DNA of 64,000 nucleotides, taken from Kalaharituber pfeilii (lineage: Eukaryota; Ascomycota; Pezizomycetes; Pezizales; Pezizaceae). How positions within the stretch are numbered: position 1 is the first letter of the stretch; each line of letters opens with the position of its first letter. The stretch lies in the NCBI GenBank assembly GCA_015179045.1, contig WHUZ01000001.1:806001-870000 (forward strand), given 5' to 3'. Made by a program: the position numbers and the translations under genes. Shown in pieces: positions 12,301-23,231 of the stretch. The notes under the pieces were generated by a model that was given only the letters and a program-made list of their open reading frames with translations, was not told where the DNA came from and ran no database searches.

Positions 12301-12872
12301 ATTATTTGTGCAACTTTATATAGAGAAGATATCTCTTCTTCTAACCCTGGAACGAGTTCTGTATTGGTGAGGATCTTTGGATTTTCTAGAAGACGAAGAT
12401 CATCAGGATTGAGACTAGAAATAATTGAAGGCTGAGGGTTAGAGCTCATAGCCCTCCCAGCCTGCCGGCCTAGACTCGAAGATCTAGACCGAATCTTGGA
12501 GAACAAATGCTCAACTCCGAGACTGTATCGCTTCCCACTCTTGCTGTTTTTCTCAGGTTCACTTTGGTATCTTGCTTGCAATTCGGCAATCTTTGCAAAC
12601 ACAGCAACTATCCTCGCTAGACTAGCTACTGCAAATCTATATTGCTCATCGTTAGGATCAAGGCGTTGTTGTTGGCTGGAGGAGTCATCCAGGCCCCAGG
12701 CTCGCTCCCAATCCTTGAGCCGAAGCCCTTCTGCCCGGAGATCATGCAATACAGAGCCATGTGTGTTGCCGATTTCTTTCATTTCAGAAAAAATGGTGTA
12801 GTACTCTCGACTGATCTTGGCCAGTTGTCCCGCTAGACCGACAATTCCGATGACAAGGCTTGCTGCTTCCAT
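9334..12872 (-). CDS. HeLo/NB-ARC/TPR NLR-type immune receptor
   Basis: Three exons (12872-11465, 11408-11073, 11009-9334; introns 56 and 63 bases) give 1139 residues. The N-terminus (about 1-230) matches a HeLo domain, the cell-death domain of HET-S/HET-s: a hydrophobic first helix (EAASLVIGIVGLAGQL), then LRLKDWERAWGL, and a final SVPTFRKLRWASMDKAKF helix. The NB-ARC NTPase follows: VGRE at ~264, P-loop GMGGMGKT at ~293-300, Walker B LLVFDNLDD at ~399, VIITSRR, and LPLAIDQAGSYI in exon 2. About ten TPR units of 42 residues (kinesin-light-chain type) fill residues 690-1120. Family knowledge: such fungal NLRs sense non-self and trigger incompatibility or defence cell death. The ATG at 12872 was preferred because the HeLo domain starts there. 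The frame is intact. Confidence 0.9.
9395..10685 (-). repeat. 126-bp tandem repeat array encoding TPR units
   Basis: About ten units of 126 bases, each encoding one 42-residue TPR around GADHPDTLATVHNMA and KQGQYTKALE(W/L)YERAL. Units 4-10 are much more alike than the first, suggesting recent duplication or gene conversion among units. Confidence 0.85.
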
Positions 12873-13910
12873 GACTGTAATGAAGATAAAACAGATGGAA
12901 TCTAAAATCAATGTCAGTCTGAGATAGTAGATACTGATGAAGCAAATTGACCATCAAAGTCTGGGAGTAGTTACTTAATGGTCTGTGTCTTGATATGCGC
13001 AGCAGTATTTCACTCTCAACACAAGCTCAAAGCTTCGAGATAATAAGAAGTATCTGAAATTTGGAAGATCAATTTTTTACATGTATAAATTTCGTTTGGG
13101 CGGTAGGTACAATACGAAGTCGATATTTCAGATACAGCGGTGTTGAGCTATCGATTTGACTACATGTCACTGTTGGCCCTGGTCACCCCGCCGCCGTGAC
13201 GACTGCGGCTGTATGAGAAGGCACCAGTTAACCAAGGCACTCAATTGCTGGGGCGAGATGGCAATCCGGGCATGCAATCGCTCAATGATGCACCCATTTG
13301 CTAGAGATTAGATTAGCTTCTCGCATCCCGTTCGGAACAAGAGGCTAAGCCCAAAATGGCAATCTAAGTAGTTACTCGAAATGGCAAACCACTCTGGCGA
13401 CGCTGGGAATTGCTGCAAGGAAAGGATATAAAAAGGGGTTATGGGGTTCGTTGAATTAGGTGTAATGAGAGCAGCAGAGCTCCCAAGAGTATTGAGCGAG
13501 CAAATAGACTCTCTTCTCGTTCTAGAATATAACATTGCTGGCATGCTTGTTTTCTTGCTTGTAGAGGGGAAGAAGCTACCAAATAATAACTCTCATGCTG
13601 CACTCCTCCTGCTATCTGTGGTATGAAGACTGTATTTCATGTCTATTCTGAAACAATCTGAAACAATTCGTAATCTAAATCACCAAACGGAATTTTATGG
13701 GCAGGAAGCTAAATGGAAGCGTATTTTCAAAACCTACTCTATACAGGACTAAACAAAGATACCTTGATGCAACAAACACCTGTTTCGCCGTCCTGACTGC
13801 CTATAATGGAGATGCTTCTCGAAGCCTCGCAAGATTTACTTATAGAACCTAACATGTGTTAGTAAAATAGGTATGCACAGCCAAGTTTAGACCTTGAAGC
13901 ATGTATATAC
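12873..13910. other. Promoter side of the NLR gene and spacer
   Basis: No gene is supported. The minus-strand frame continues 13 codons upstream of the chosen NLR start and then meets what looks like 5' UTR. Open frames at 13308-13626 have no recognisable content. Confidence 0.5.
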
Positions 13911-14821
13911 TCACCAGTACTCGGCGACATATGGCACCTCGAAGATCTCCCCATCTGGATATGAAGTACAGTTAGCTGGAGGCTTTCCACCGGCAGTAAC
14001 AATTCTATAAGCCGCCTTATACCCGACTGTGCCTTCTTTAGTGCTCAGCCTTAACCAGTCGACCGCTCCATTAGCCTCCATTCCAGTGGGTTCCTTTTGT
14101 CCCTTGCTTGCCAATTGAGGTGCCGGAACTTTTTCTTCGAGCTTTCCGAAGAAGATCTTTCCTTTCCCACTCTCGCGATCTATGGTTGTCTTCGAGAAAT
14201 CGAACATCTGTGTACATGCATCCCGGAAGTAATGATCACCAATTATAACCGTCAGTGGGCGAAATAGATATTGTGCGATGGTGGCCGCGGCATATACTAC
14301 ATTTTCGGATACTTGCACAAGAGCATCTGGGAGAGCGTGGAGGAGGTCGGGATGGTTTTCAGCAAAGCAGGAGACATCATAGAGCGTGGCCGTTGCGCCA
14401 ATAGGAGCTGGTACCTCTAGGAGTTCTAAGGTAGTAGCGTTTGTGCAAGTGTAATTCTGAACTCCAACCCCAAGTGCCACTCGAATGAGCTTCAGCTCCT
14501 TATCAGGGGGAGTAAGGTTCTTTCCTATAGTTGATATGGTTTGATTAACGCTTAATCAGCAACATCGAGGATATCTCTTTCGATTTTACCTTGTATCTTG
14601 GGCTGCCTGACATTCTCTAAACTGCACTGCCTACCTCGCACTGATACCTTGGTATCATTGGATGAATTGCTATGAGTGGTTGACTCGTGGAAGTTTCTCT
14701 TTTCCAAAACTTGCCGCCATTCCCTTGGAATCAATTCCGTTGCCTGCAACGAAACGGCCGAAGTGGCAGCAGCAAAAGTGAACGTACATACAAGGACAAA
14801 AACGAATTTGAGGAGACGCAT
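13911..14821 (-). CDS. Secreted DUF3455-family protein
   Basis: Two exons (14821-14590 and 14524-13911, intron 65 bases, donor GTAAAA) give 281 residues. The start is followed by a clear signal peptide: MRLLKFVFVLVCTFTFAAAT with a likely cleavage after the alanines. The mature protein contains LIRVALGVGVQNYTC, ATLYDVSC, the VDWLRLSTKEGTVG block and a GGKPPANC ending, all typical of DUF3455 proteins, sometimes mislabelled malate dehydrogenase. The biochemical role of this family is not established. Several N-x-S/T sites and paired cysteines fit secretion. Convergence of signal peptide and domain makes the model strong; the function is unknown. Confidence 0.82.
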
Positions 14822-17618
14822 GATAAAAAAAAGTAATAATATTTGAAGTCAATTCAGAATGGAAACATGGAAAGAACGAATTAGAAGAATATTGGTCTCG
14901 GACAAAGGCTAGAACAAAAATGGGGAAGAGCATATGGGATATATGGTTTTTGACAAAACAAAGAAAGAGGAAGCATCGGAAAGGGGACAAAGAATAAAGG
15001 ATAGAGCAGGGTGAATTGATTGGGGAATACAAAAACGTAATTAGGCCATAGGGATGGTATACAACTAGAGTGAAACAAAGTAGGATAACGAAAACAAGCT
15101 GGACAGGTATGACACAAGAGCAATGAAATCAGGCAGTATTCGAAGGGAGGCATGGTACTATTATAATTATTAGCAATGGATGGCCTTACTAGGCGTGAGT
15201 GAGGCCAAATTACTTCCGTAACATCATCTATGTATAATCTTCAAAGAGCAACTGCGCGAGCACCTCAGATCCACTTTGTCAAACACTTCTCGCACAAAAG
15301 CAACACGTACAAAAATACCTGTATGGCCATTCAAGACAAATGATAAAAATCCCTTGCTTCGAGATGAATATGCTGGTCATTGAGAATTGTACTTGCACAT
15401 TGACTTTATTTTCGCGATTTCGACCTGGAGTAACTTCTAGTGGTTTCATTTCTCATTGGAACTTTGAGGCACTCTCACCTTTGCTCTGGATCCACTCAAT
15501 ATTGTACTTTTAAGCAAGAATTGTGCATGGTTATGTTCAATGGATGGAGCGATAGCTGATGTCATCTAGTCTCGTAAACCAGGCCTCTAGTGCGGCTTGC
15601 TGATGCCTCAACCTTTCTTACCATTCGTAGTTTTGTGATAATATAAGTAGCTATATAGTGAAGGGGGTCTGGTACAGGGAGTGGGAGAGGGGGACGCAGG
15701 AGGTCAGTGTGCAGATTGAGTTGAGGGTAACAATTCTTCAACTACAGCGCCAGCAGTATTTCAAAATAACAGAAAAGGCATATATGCATACCAACCAAAA
15801 ATTTTCGCCAACTCTCTAGGTGCATACACCAGTGTTTACTGGATATTTCCAAGTTGAGCATTATACAACTTATGGTGAGAATGCTCAATTATCTCTCAAA
15901 ATATGAACACCAGCACCAATACCTACACCCTAGAAGCATATAGAATGCAAAGGCCTTCGGCCCCTTCCCCAGCAAAACCCCGTCTAGCTCCACTAGTAAT
16001 CAGGGTATCTACGATATGCATATACACTCGCATCCCTCATTAATACCTGAGACGGTCCTTTGCTCCACGGGCCCCCGACACCCCAATTAAACATAGTAAA
16101 ATACAAGAAATTACCTATTGGGTTCCGTTTATTTGTTCTCGTTCACAGCCATTTATTCAACCAATCAAACAGAGAAAAAACAAAAAGACCCTCATGAAAC
16201 CATAAAAAAGCCCTCCCATCCAACTGTAGGAAACCTTGATTACCACTATCTCTCGTACTTTCGAGCCTAGTTTCCATGGCCCTCATTTCTGCCCTCATAT
16301 CTGCTAAAATAACCTTGGAATTTCCTATTGTTCCTCAAGATCTTTTGCTCGAGCCGTACCATTCATAATAGGTGTCGCGGCCACTCAGCCTGGGCCGATT
16401 GGCTATGCAACGTTTTTCACTCACAGGTTACAACTCTCTCAATACTGCTCCAACGGATGCGGCATTCCAGAGGTTGCTAGACTAGAAGTAGTGGTGAAGC
16501 GAAAGAAAGATGTGAAGTTCGATAGTCGGGTGCCAAGACTACTTCACATATTATCGTATTGGGAAGTAGGGCCTCAAGACTTATGTCCAGTGGCCCGTCA
16601 TATGCCTCACTATTTAAAAAGAGCCCTGCCATACCTGTCAATCAAACCATAAAATTGTAGAGTAGCGACTTGTAAGGAAATAACTCGAAAGACAGCAGTT
16701 TGTACGATATAAGCCACCTAGTAAGGTAGTCACTTATATAATAGTTATTTCATGGATGCCGCAGCTCGACAATATTTCTTCCCAAAAAATCAAAAAGCAA
16801 AATTCAGTCGCATCCATCGTAAGGAAACCTGTCTTCGATACGCATGCTATGTCTTTGACGTGCGTTGTTTTAGGCCTCATGCTCGTGAAGCAGCTTATAC
16901 AGCAGCTTATAGGTCGGTTCATCACGCTATCCGTGGAAACAACTCATCAAATAACTCGTAAAGAGTTCTCGTGAGGTAGCTTATGGAACAGCTCGTCAGG
17001 CAGCTGCTATGTCAAACATTTTTATTTGTAATATTTTTCATATTCCCAATGTTGGATAGTCTTAAATCGAGTTATTGCTTTCAGGGTAACGATGTTCGCA
17101 TAATCAGCCAAACGGAAATATTCCAGGCCAATAGAGATGTTATGGACTACGCCCTTTGCTGTTCATGCCCTAACGAGCATCCGAAGTTGAAGATATTTCC
17201 TAGTTGAGACTACTAGAGATTGGGAGATTTAGGGGGCGCAACCTGACGATGTGGAAGAGAGGAATACCTGTTACATAGCGTTGATGTCACGTGATTTATT
17301 CCTGTGAACTTATTTGGCCCTGATGGAATCATTTTAATCATTTGATGATAATTCATAAATTTGATGCCCATTTAAAAGGGGAAAAAACAAACAAAACTCC
17401 CCCAAACCCATTCCCAATACGTATTATGTACACCGACAACGCCTATATACAAATATAATATATACGCAAAGCATCCATACCTAGAATTCCTCTTCAAGCT
17501 CAATCAAACCATAATATGCAAATCAACGCCATGAGACATCCTGCAATGTGGCTCCTCTCTTCCCCAGCTCTTCATCTCAAAGCAACACCTCTTCTCGCTC
17601 CGCAAACCTCCACCAACT
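14822..17618. other. 2.8-kb spacer without a supported gene
   Basis: The first ~330 bases upstream of the secreted-protein gene are purine-rich on the plus strand and are probably its promoter and leader. The rest is AT-leaning with scattered short frames, none with domain-like content. A GC-poorer stretch at 16880-17010 has loosely repeated CAGCTTAT motifs. Confidence 0.5.
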
Positions 17619-20376
17619 TTATCTATGCTCCACATTATGAATCGCACTCCTCAACGCCCCCTCCACATCTGGATGGAAAAAAGGTCTTGCAACACAACTC
17701 ACGAGAGCCACCTTCCTCCTCCTCTTCACCAGCCTCTCCTCCTCCATCTCCGCCTCGCATCCATCTAAACTCCCGCCTTCTCTCGCCTCCAAATCCTGCT
17801 CCATTCTGCCTCTCCGGGTGCTTCTATTCTCATACCCACACCCAATTTCCGCGACCGAAAACACCGGCCTGACTTTCGAGATCCTTTGTCCACCGCTCGC
17901 GTCCCCCGAGACCATCCAATCCTCGTTCGCGACGCCGAAGCCCGCAGATGCGAGCGCACGCTTGGTCCACCTGTTGCGGATCGCGGCAAAGTGCCAGTCG
18001 ACTTTATCCGGGGCTGCATAACGGTCCAGCTGGTTCCTCACATCAATCAAGTTCTGCACTGAGGTGATATCCACATTGTTAACGGATGAGAAGTCGAGTA
18101 TGATGGCCTTGAGCGTTGGTCGGCCGTCGACTTCGGCCTGTCCTCCCTCAGAAGCAGGCCGTTCGTTCTTCCGCGGCCCAGGATCGTTCCACGATCGATC
18201 CCCCATACTTTTCGACTCGTTCAACTGCTGCAAAATAGGGCCTGGCTTCGTCCATTTAAAGAGCTTAGACACAAGGTGATCAGTGTAGTGCCCCGCGTTG
18301 CTATACACCAGGCCTTCGGAAAAGCGGTAAATAAATATCCCGGGATACGGCGACACGATGGAGATATTTGGGTTCGTCCCATCCCTTCTATCGATTGGAA
18401 GAAACACGTTCCTCGGATAGTTGTCCGTAGTGGCGTCACAAAAGGAGCTACAGGCAGAGGTGGATGAGGACTCGGGTGGATCCACATACCCGGATACTAC
18501 GGTTTCGAGGGTAACGAGGCCGACCTTAGGACTCAAGACCGGCGTTGCAGTCCCGGGCGGTAATATTTCTGTTTTTCCGCTCAACGAAGGTGTATACGGT
18601 GGCTGTGGCTGTGGCGATAGTGGTGATTGTGAGTAATCCGTAATTGACTTTGTAGACGACGATGATGGCGCGGACTGTGGCGTCTGGTCTGCAACAATCG
18701 AATGCACCTTCACCGCGCCCAAGAACTGGCCCCTGGCTTTCGCGATCCTGAATAAGAGCACTGCACCGCTTGCTGCGACTGTGACATAAATGCCGGTTTC
18801 GATGTTCATGAAGACTGTAACTATGACGCCGGCAAAGAAAATGACGACCTCGATAGGACTAATCAACCAGAATTTGAAGACTGTATTAGGGGGGTGATCA
18901 AGTCTCCAACGGCGTGAATGATGACTGCGGATAATGTCGCTTGTGGAATGTAGAAGAAGACTGCAGTAAGGGCGTAAATAGCAAGCAGGACAATACCCGC
19001 CGTAATAACACCCGCGAACGGCGTGCGGACACCGGCCTTGGACTTTATTGCAGTACGAGAGAATGATCCTGTTGCTGGGTACGCTCCGAAGAAAGGTCCA
19101 AAAATGTTTGTGAAGCCGATTGCAATGAGTTCCTGGGATGGGTTAATGGTGTAGTTGTTGAGTCTTCCAAATGACTTCGAGATTGCCTACATCACGGGCT
19201 ATTAGCAGGATCCTTCCTATTAGAAGAGTTTCAGGGTAACAGTGACCTACAATATGCTCAATTAGTAACACAATCACTGTAGCCGGCAGTTCCGCCACAA
19301 ATGTCGAAATAATCTCGCCATTCATCCGCGGGATCCCCAGGTGCTGGAACCCTCTCGGGACCTTTCCTAATATCCTAAATGCAGGATCATCCCGCCGGTT
19401 CATGTTTGCAAGCCAACTAATCATCGTATAAAACAGCATCGTGAACGCCGTTCGCAGCGTGCTGATGAAGAAGAAGGTCTTACTCCATTTGGGATACCGA
19501 CGGGGCGCCCAGGAGGTAAAGACCCAGCGAACAACGTAAAGTAGGAAAAGGCCAGTAAGGCCCATGGCAGCGTCTAGTTGTACCCTATCAAGGTGTTTTA
19601 GGGTGTTGATGAGGACCTTGTATGTGCTTTCTCGGTTGCTGAAGCCTTTGATACCAAGCATGCCAGGAACTTGCCCGACGGCGATGTTGAGTGCGGAGCC
19701 GGTCATGAAGGCGGCAATGGCTGGAAGTGGGATGTAATCCACAATGAACCCGAGCCGTAGTAGACCAATAGCGAAGACGATGCAGCCAGAGATAACGGCG
19801 AGGGCAGAACCAATTTCCGCTGCACTGAGATCGGGGTTGGTAGCTTGTGCTTTTGTGACAATGTTACCAACGAGAGTGGACATGACTGCGACTGGCCCAA
19901 TGGTAATATCCTTTGACGTTGCGAAGAACCAGTAGAGCAGGACACCAACGAAGGAGGAATATAGACCATATTCGGGCGGCAGAAGAGCAAGCCCAGCATA
20001 TGCCACTAAGAACAATGTCAATTCTCCGCTTCCAATGAGAGAACAGTATCGAAGACAGAAACTTACTCCCCTGTGGCACCACCACCGTGCCCACTGTCAC
20101 TCCCGCAATCAAGTCCCCAAGAAACCACTGCATATTATACTTACCCATCCACGATAAAAACGGGAAAAGCGACAGGAAGAATTTCCAAGCACCCTCAAGC
20201 GTGGGCTTCCTCGCCAGTAACCACTCCGCAACCGTCGGATCCTCCTCGATGTAAGTGCCGTCGATAATCGCATCCAGAGGAGGCACATTAGCCCCCTTCA
20301 AACTTGCAGGCGGATGTTCAATCCTAAGCACCTTTGCTAGGCCGTGGCCCAGCTTTGAGGAGATGCTCAGAGCCAT
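17619..20376 (-). CDS. SulP-family sulfate permease with STAS domain; one frameshift
   Basis: This is a plasma-membrane sulfate importer of the fungal SUL1/SUL2/CYS-14 type. Exons 20376-20067, 20005-19251 and 19186-17619 are joined over introns of 61 and 64 bases. The N-terminus (LSISSKLGHGLAKVLRIEHP), the VVPQGMAYAGLALLPPEYGLY sulfate-transporter block across the first splice, many membrane helices and a C-terminal STAS domain with AIILDFSSVNNVDITSVQNL all fit the family. The protein ends in the usual PFFHPDVEGALRSAI. The conserved DLITPPNT motif is broken: the C-run on the coding strand (plus-strand G-run 18889-18894) has six bases where seven are needed, so the frame slips by one. Downstream coding is intact for over 400 codons, which suggests a sequence error rather than decay. 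ATG 20376 was chosen from homologue-like N-terminal sequence. Confidence 0.88.
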
Positions 20377-23231
20377 CTTTTGCCCGTCTGAAGTGGTGGC
20401 GATGATTGATGTCAATCAATCTATTAGATGAATCCGAAAGGGTATATAAACAAGCCAAACTGGAAAAGAAAGAGGACAGAGAGGGAACCAGACGTCACAA
20501 TGGGCAACCAAGCAATCGAGCAAGCAATGCAATGCAGAGAAGCGTCCGATAAGACTTGACCTCAGTAGACTAATTCTCCACACTGTCGATTGCGAATTTG
20601 CTTTAAGGGCCCTTCTTGACCTCTCTTCGTCTTACAGATGGTAACAGTGCCTTTATAGGAGATCAGGGTTAGCATGAACCTTGCGTCTACCAGATCTAGG
20701 AGCTGCATGCCATCTGGGTACCTCCCCCAACACCCCCCGTCCATCCGCCATCCCTCCCTCAATGATTGACTCGCGCATCGCCCAAATTGCCGCCACCATC
20801 AAGTACAGTGACCAAATAGCTTTGGGAATCCCCATTGCCGAACCCACCCCACTCAGCTGCATGCTCTCGCGTCCTGCACTCACAACCCACCCTTCCCTTT
20901 CCTACCTTCCTCAGCTTCAAAAAACAAGGCAAAAGCAAGCCTCAAAGCAAGCCTCAAAGCCGCAAGCATCCAGACTGGATCCTCACCATTGCTGTCAAAG
21001 CGGCAGCATGCGCAGCCTGCTGTGCCAGCCGTCCTCAGCTCGTAAAGTGACGTTAGCCATCCGAACGTTCACTCGGCGTCAGTCGTTCAGAAACGTGCCC
21101 ATAATCCCTGCTCATCCCATATTTTCCAGCCAATCACCGCACGAGTAGAAGACGACATCGAGGCTAATGATTGTTTCATTAGCCCTAGGTACATTTTTTC
21201 TCACAACAAGCTCAAGGAAATGCTTAACACATTCCATCGACGGATTTCCAATCAGGAACCGGAACATGAGAACGACCAAGCCAAGAGGGGTGAAAGGGAG
21301 AGAGTGAAATTACAAAGCGAGAGAAAAGAAAATTCTAAGGAAGAGCTTACATGGGTGCTCGATTACTCGACGATCTAGGATGCCGTAACGCTCATTACAG
21401 GTGAACCTGGCTATAATGAAGGCCAAGAATCTGACCGATTTTCTTCACTATAACCAGTTTTCATTATAGCGAGGGCACTTTCTTTACCTGTGTAGACAAA
21501 GAAGCTCGCCCATCCCTTCACTATAGCCAGGGTCACCTGTATGCACAAGAAGCATCATTTACGCACTTTCATTTATCTCAGGGTACTATATACTTACATA
21601 TCCAGATTGATATTCTCGAGATCCAGTGCATTGTATCACGCCCCCAGAAAATGAAATAAATTATTGTGCCCGCGCTTGGCTAATCTCATAACGTGAGTCC
21701 ATACAGCACCTATTAATGAATAAGAAGCTAAGCAGAGTGACGATTAGACAGGACCTATGTCAATTTGGGCACGTGACCAGTAAGGATTAGGTCGCAGTAG
21801 CCTCGTGACTAAGTTCCCCGGTGGTTAATATGATTCAAATAGGGAGTACCGGTAGTGTGCGGAATCTTGGCATTCCAAGTGCTACGGTGGGCGAACATAG
21901 TCTGAGGCATGGGGAGGAGGTAATTACTGAAATAGGAAGTGGTACTGGGAGGGTAAGGGTATTTCTTGAGGCGAGAAGAGGGGGACCTCAGGAGATCATC
22001 ATCACCATCGTCGTTGAGGGTCATAGTGTCACTGAGTTTTTTGTCTGCTAGGTCTTACAGTTGTCCCTTTGTGTTTTGATAGATAGTAAACTGGTTCTCT
22101 TCTTACATCCCGATCTCTATTCTTATCTTTCCCCTTCCGTATCTTCCCCTCCGAGATCCCTCCCACAGAGGTACATCTAAGCTTTCGGCAAGCGTGGAGC
22201 TGGGGCGCAACGAACTCACACCCTCCCGTCAAACATACAAAATCAACATCAATATCGTCAAGCGGCAGCCTCATGCTCAGCCAAAGCGGGGAAAAACAGC
22301 CAATCAACGATGAAACTAACCTTCCTCGATCTCTCTCAACCATCATCAATACAGTCGTGTCCACGCGCTCCCACGATAGGCTATCCGTCTCCAACGTTGC
22401 ACATCATGGCTCGCGGGACTGTGAGATCGCAGCAATAAGAATATGATATCAAGGGTGATCGATCACCTGCGATGTTTGCCTGCCCGTTGAGGTGAAGAGG
22501 AGAACAGGTAGCTGTGTTCATGTGAAGGGTCGTCAGACTTACATAGATGCGCGCATATTAAGTGGGAAATGAGGGGTGCATGCAAGTCGTCCGAAGAAGT
22601 GGAGTATTATGAGTACAGATATCCAAAGATAAACGGTTTTTTATATACATACGCCGCTCATGTAAGACGTAAACTTGGAGACTAGACGGAAACTGGAAAT
22701 AAAAAGGAAAATCAAAGGAAAATATTGGAGAGTAGAAAACGCAGTATTAGGAAAGAGCAAATAAGGTAAACGTAACAAAATTTAGTAGTTTCTTCCATTT
22801 AGTTTTCCCTCGTCTCAGACTAAGCCGAATTTTGTCATATCACAATCCCCTATCTCGTCCTGTCCTCTCCCTGTCCTTTGCTTTCTGGCCGTCTCTATAA
22901 GAACTGTTAATAAAATTGAACCTTGAACTTGACATCGTACTCCTAGCTTTTGTTGATATCAATACACGGAATCGAAAAAAAAAAAAAAAAATGGAAAAAG
23001 CAAATAAGGCTATGCAAGAAAAGAAGAGTCGACAAATGAGAAATTCAAAAACATAAAGTTCGCATTTTTTTCGAGCCCTGCGCGCAGTAGATATCAAAAA
23101 CAAATCGTAACACCAGCAACCTTCCCAGTATATTGCCATACTCCTTCCACCTAACCTGGGCCAGCATGACAACATCCGAATTGCATGTCTCACCGGCCAG
23201 GGATACCAAACCAATAAACATTTGTCCTTGT
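20377..23231. other. 2.9-kb spacer
   Basis: It contains the upstream region of the sulfate permease, a 142-bp MITE at 21398-21539 (listed separately), short AAGCAAGCCTC repeats near 20936-20962 and a poly-A run near 22977-22991. Open frames here, including a 155-codon one at 20681-21148, are low-complexity and unsupported. Confidence 0.5.
21398..21539. mobile_element. 142-bp MITE, Tc1/mariner-type ends
   Basis: The left end CAGGTGAACCTGGCTATAA and the right end, inverted, CAGGTGACCCTGGCTATAG form an imperfect terminal inverted repeat of about 25 bases. The element is flanked on both sides by TA (21396-21397 and 21540-21541), the target duplication of Tc1/mariner/pogo elements. It is too small to encode a transposase, so non-autonomous. 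Confidence 0.8.

Noticed and set aside
17516..17872. 118-codon plus-strand frame
   Set aside because: Antisense to the C-terminus of the sulfate permease; low-complexity.
20681..21148. 155-codon plus-strand frame upstream of the sulfate permease
   Set aside because: Low-complexity P/S/Q composition containing short tandem repeats; no conserved block.
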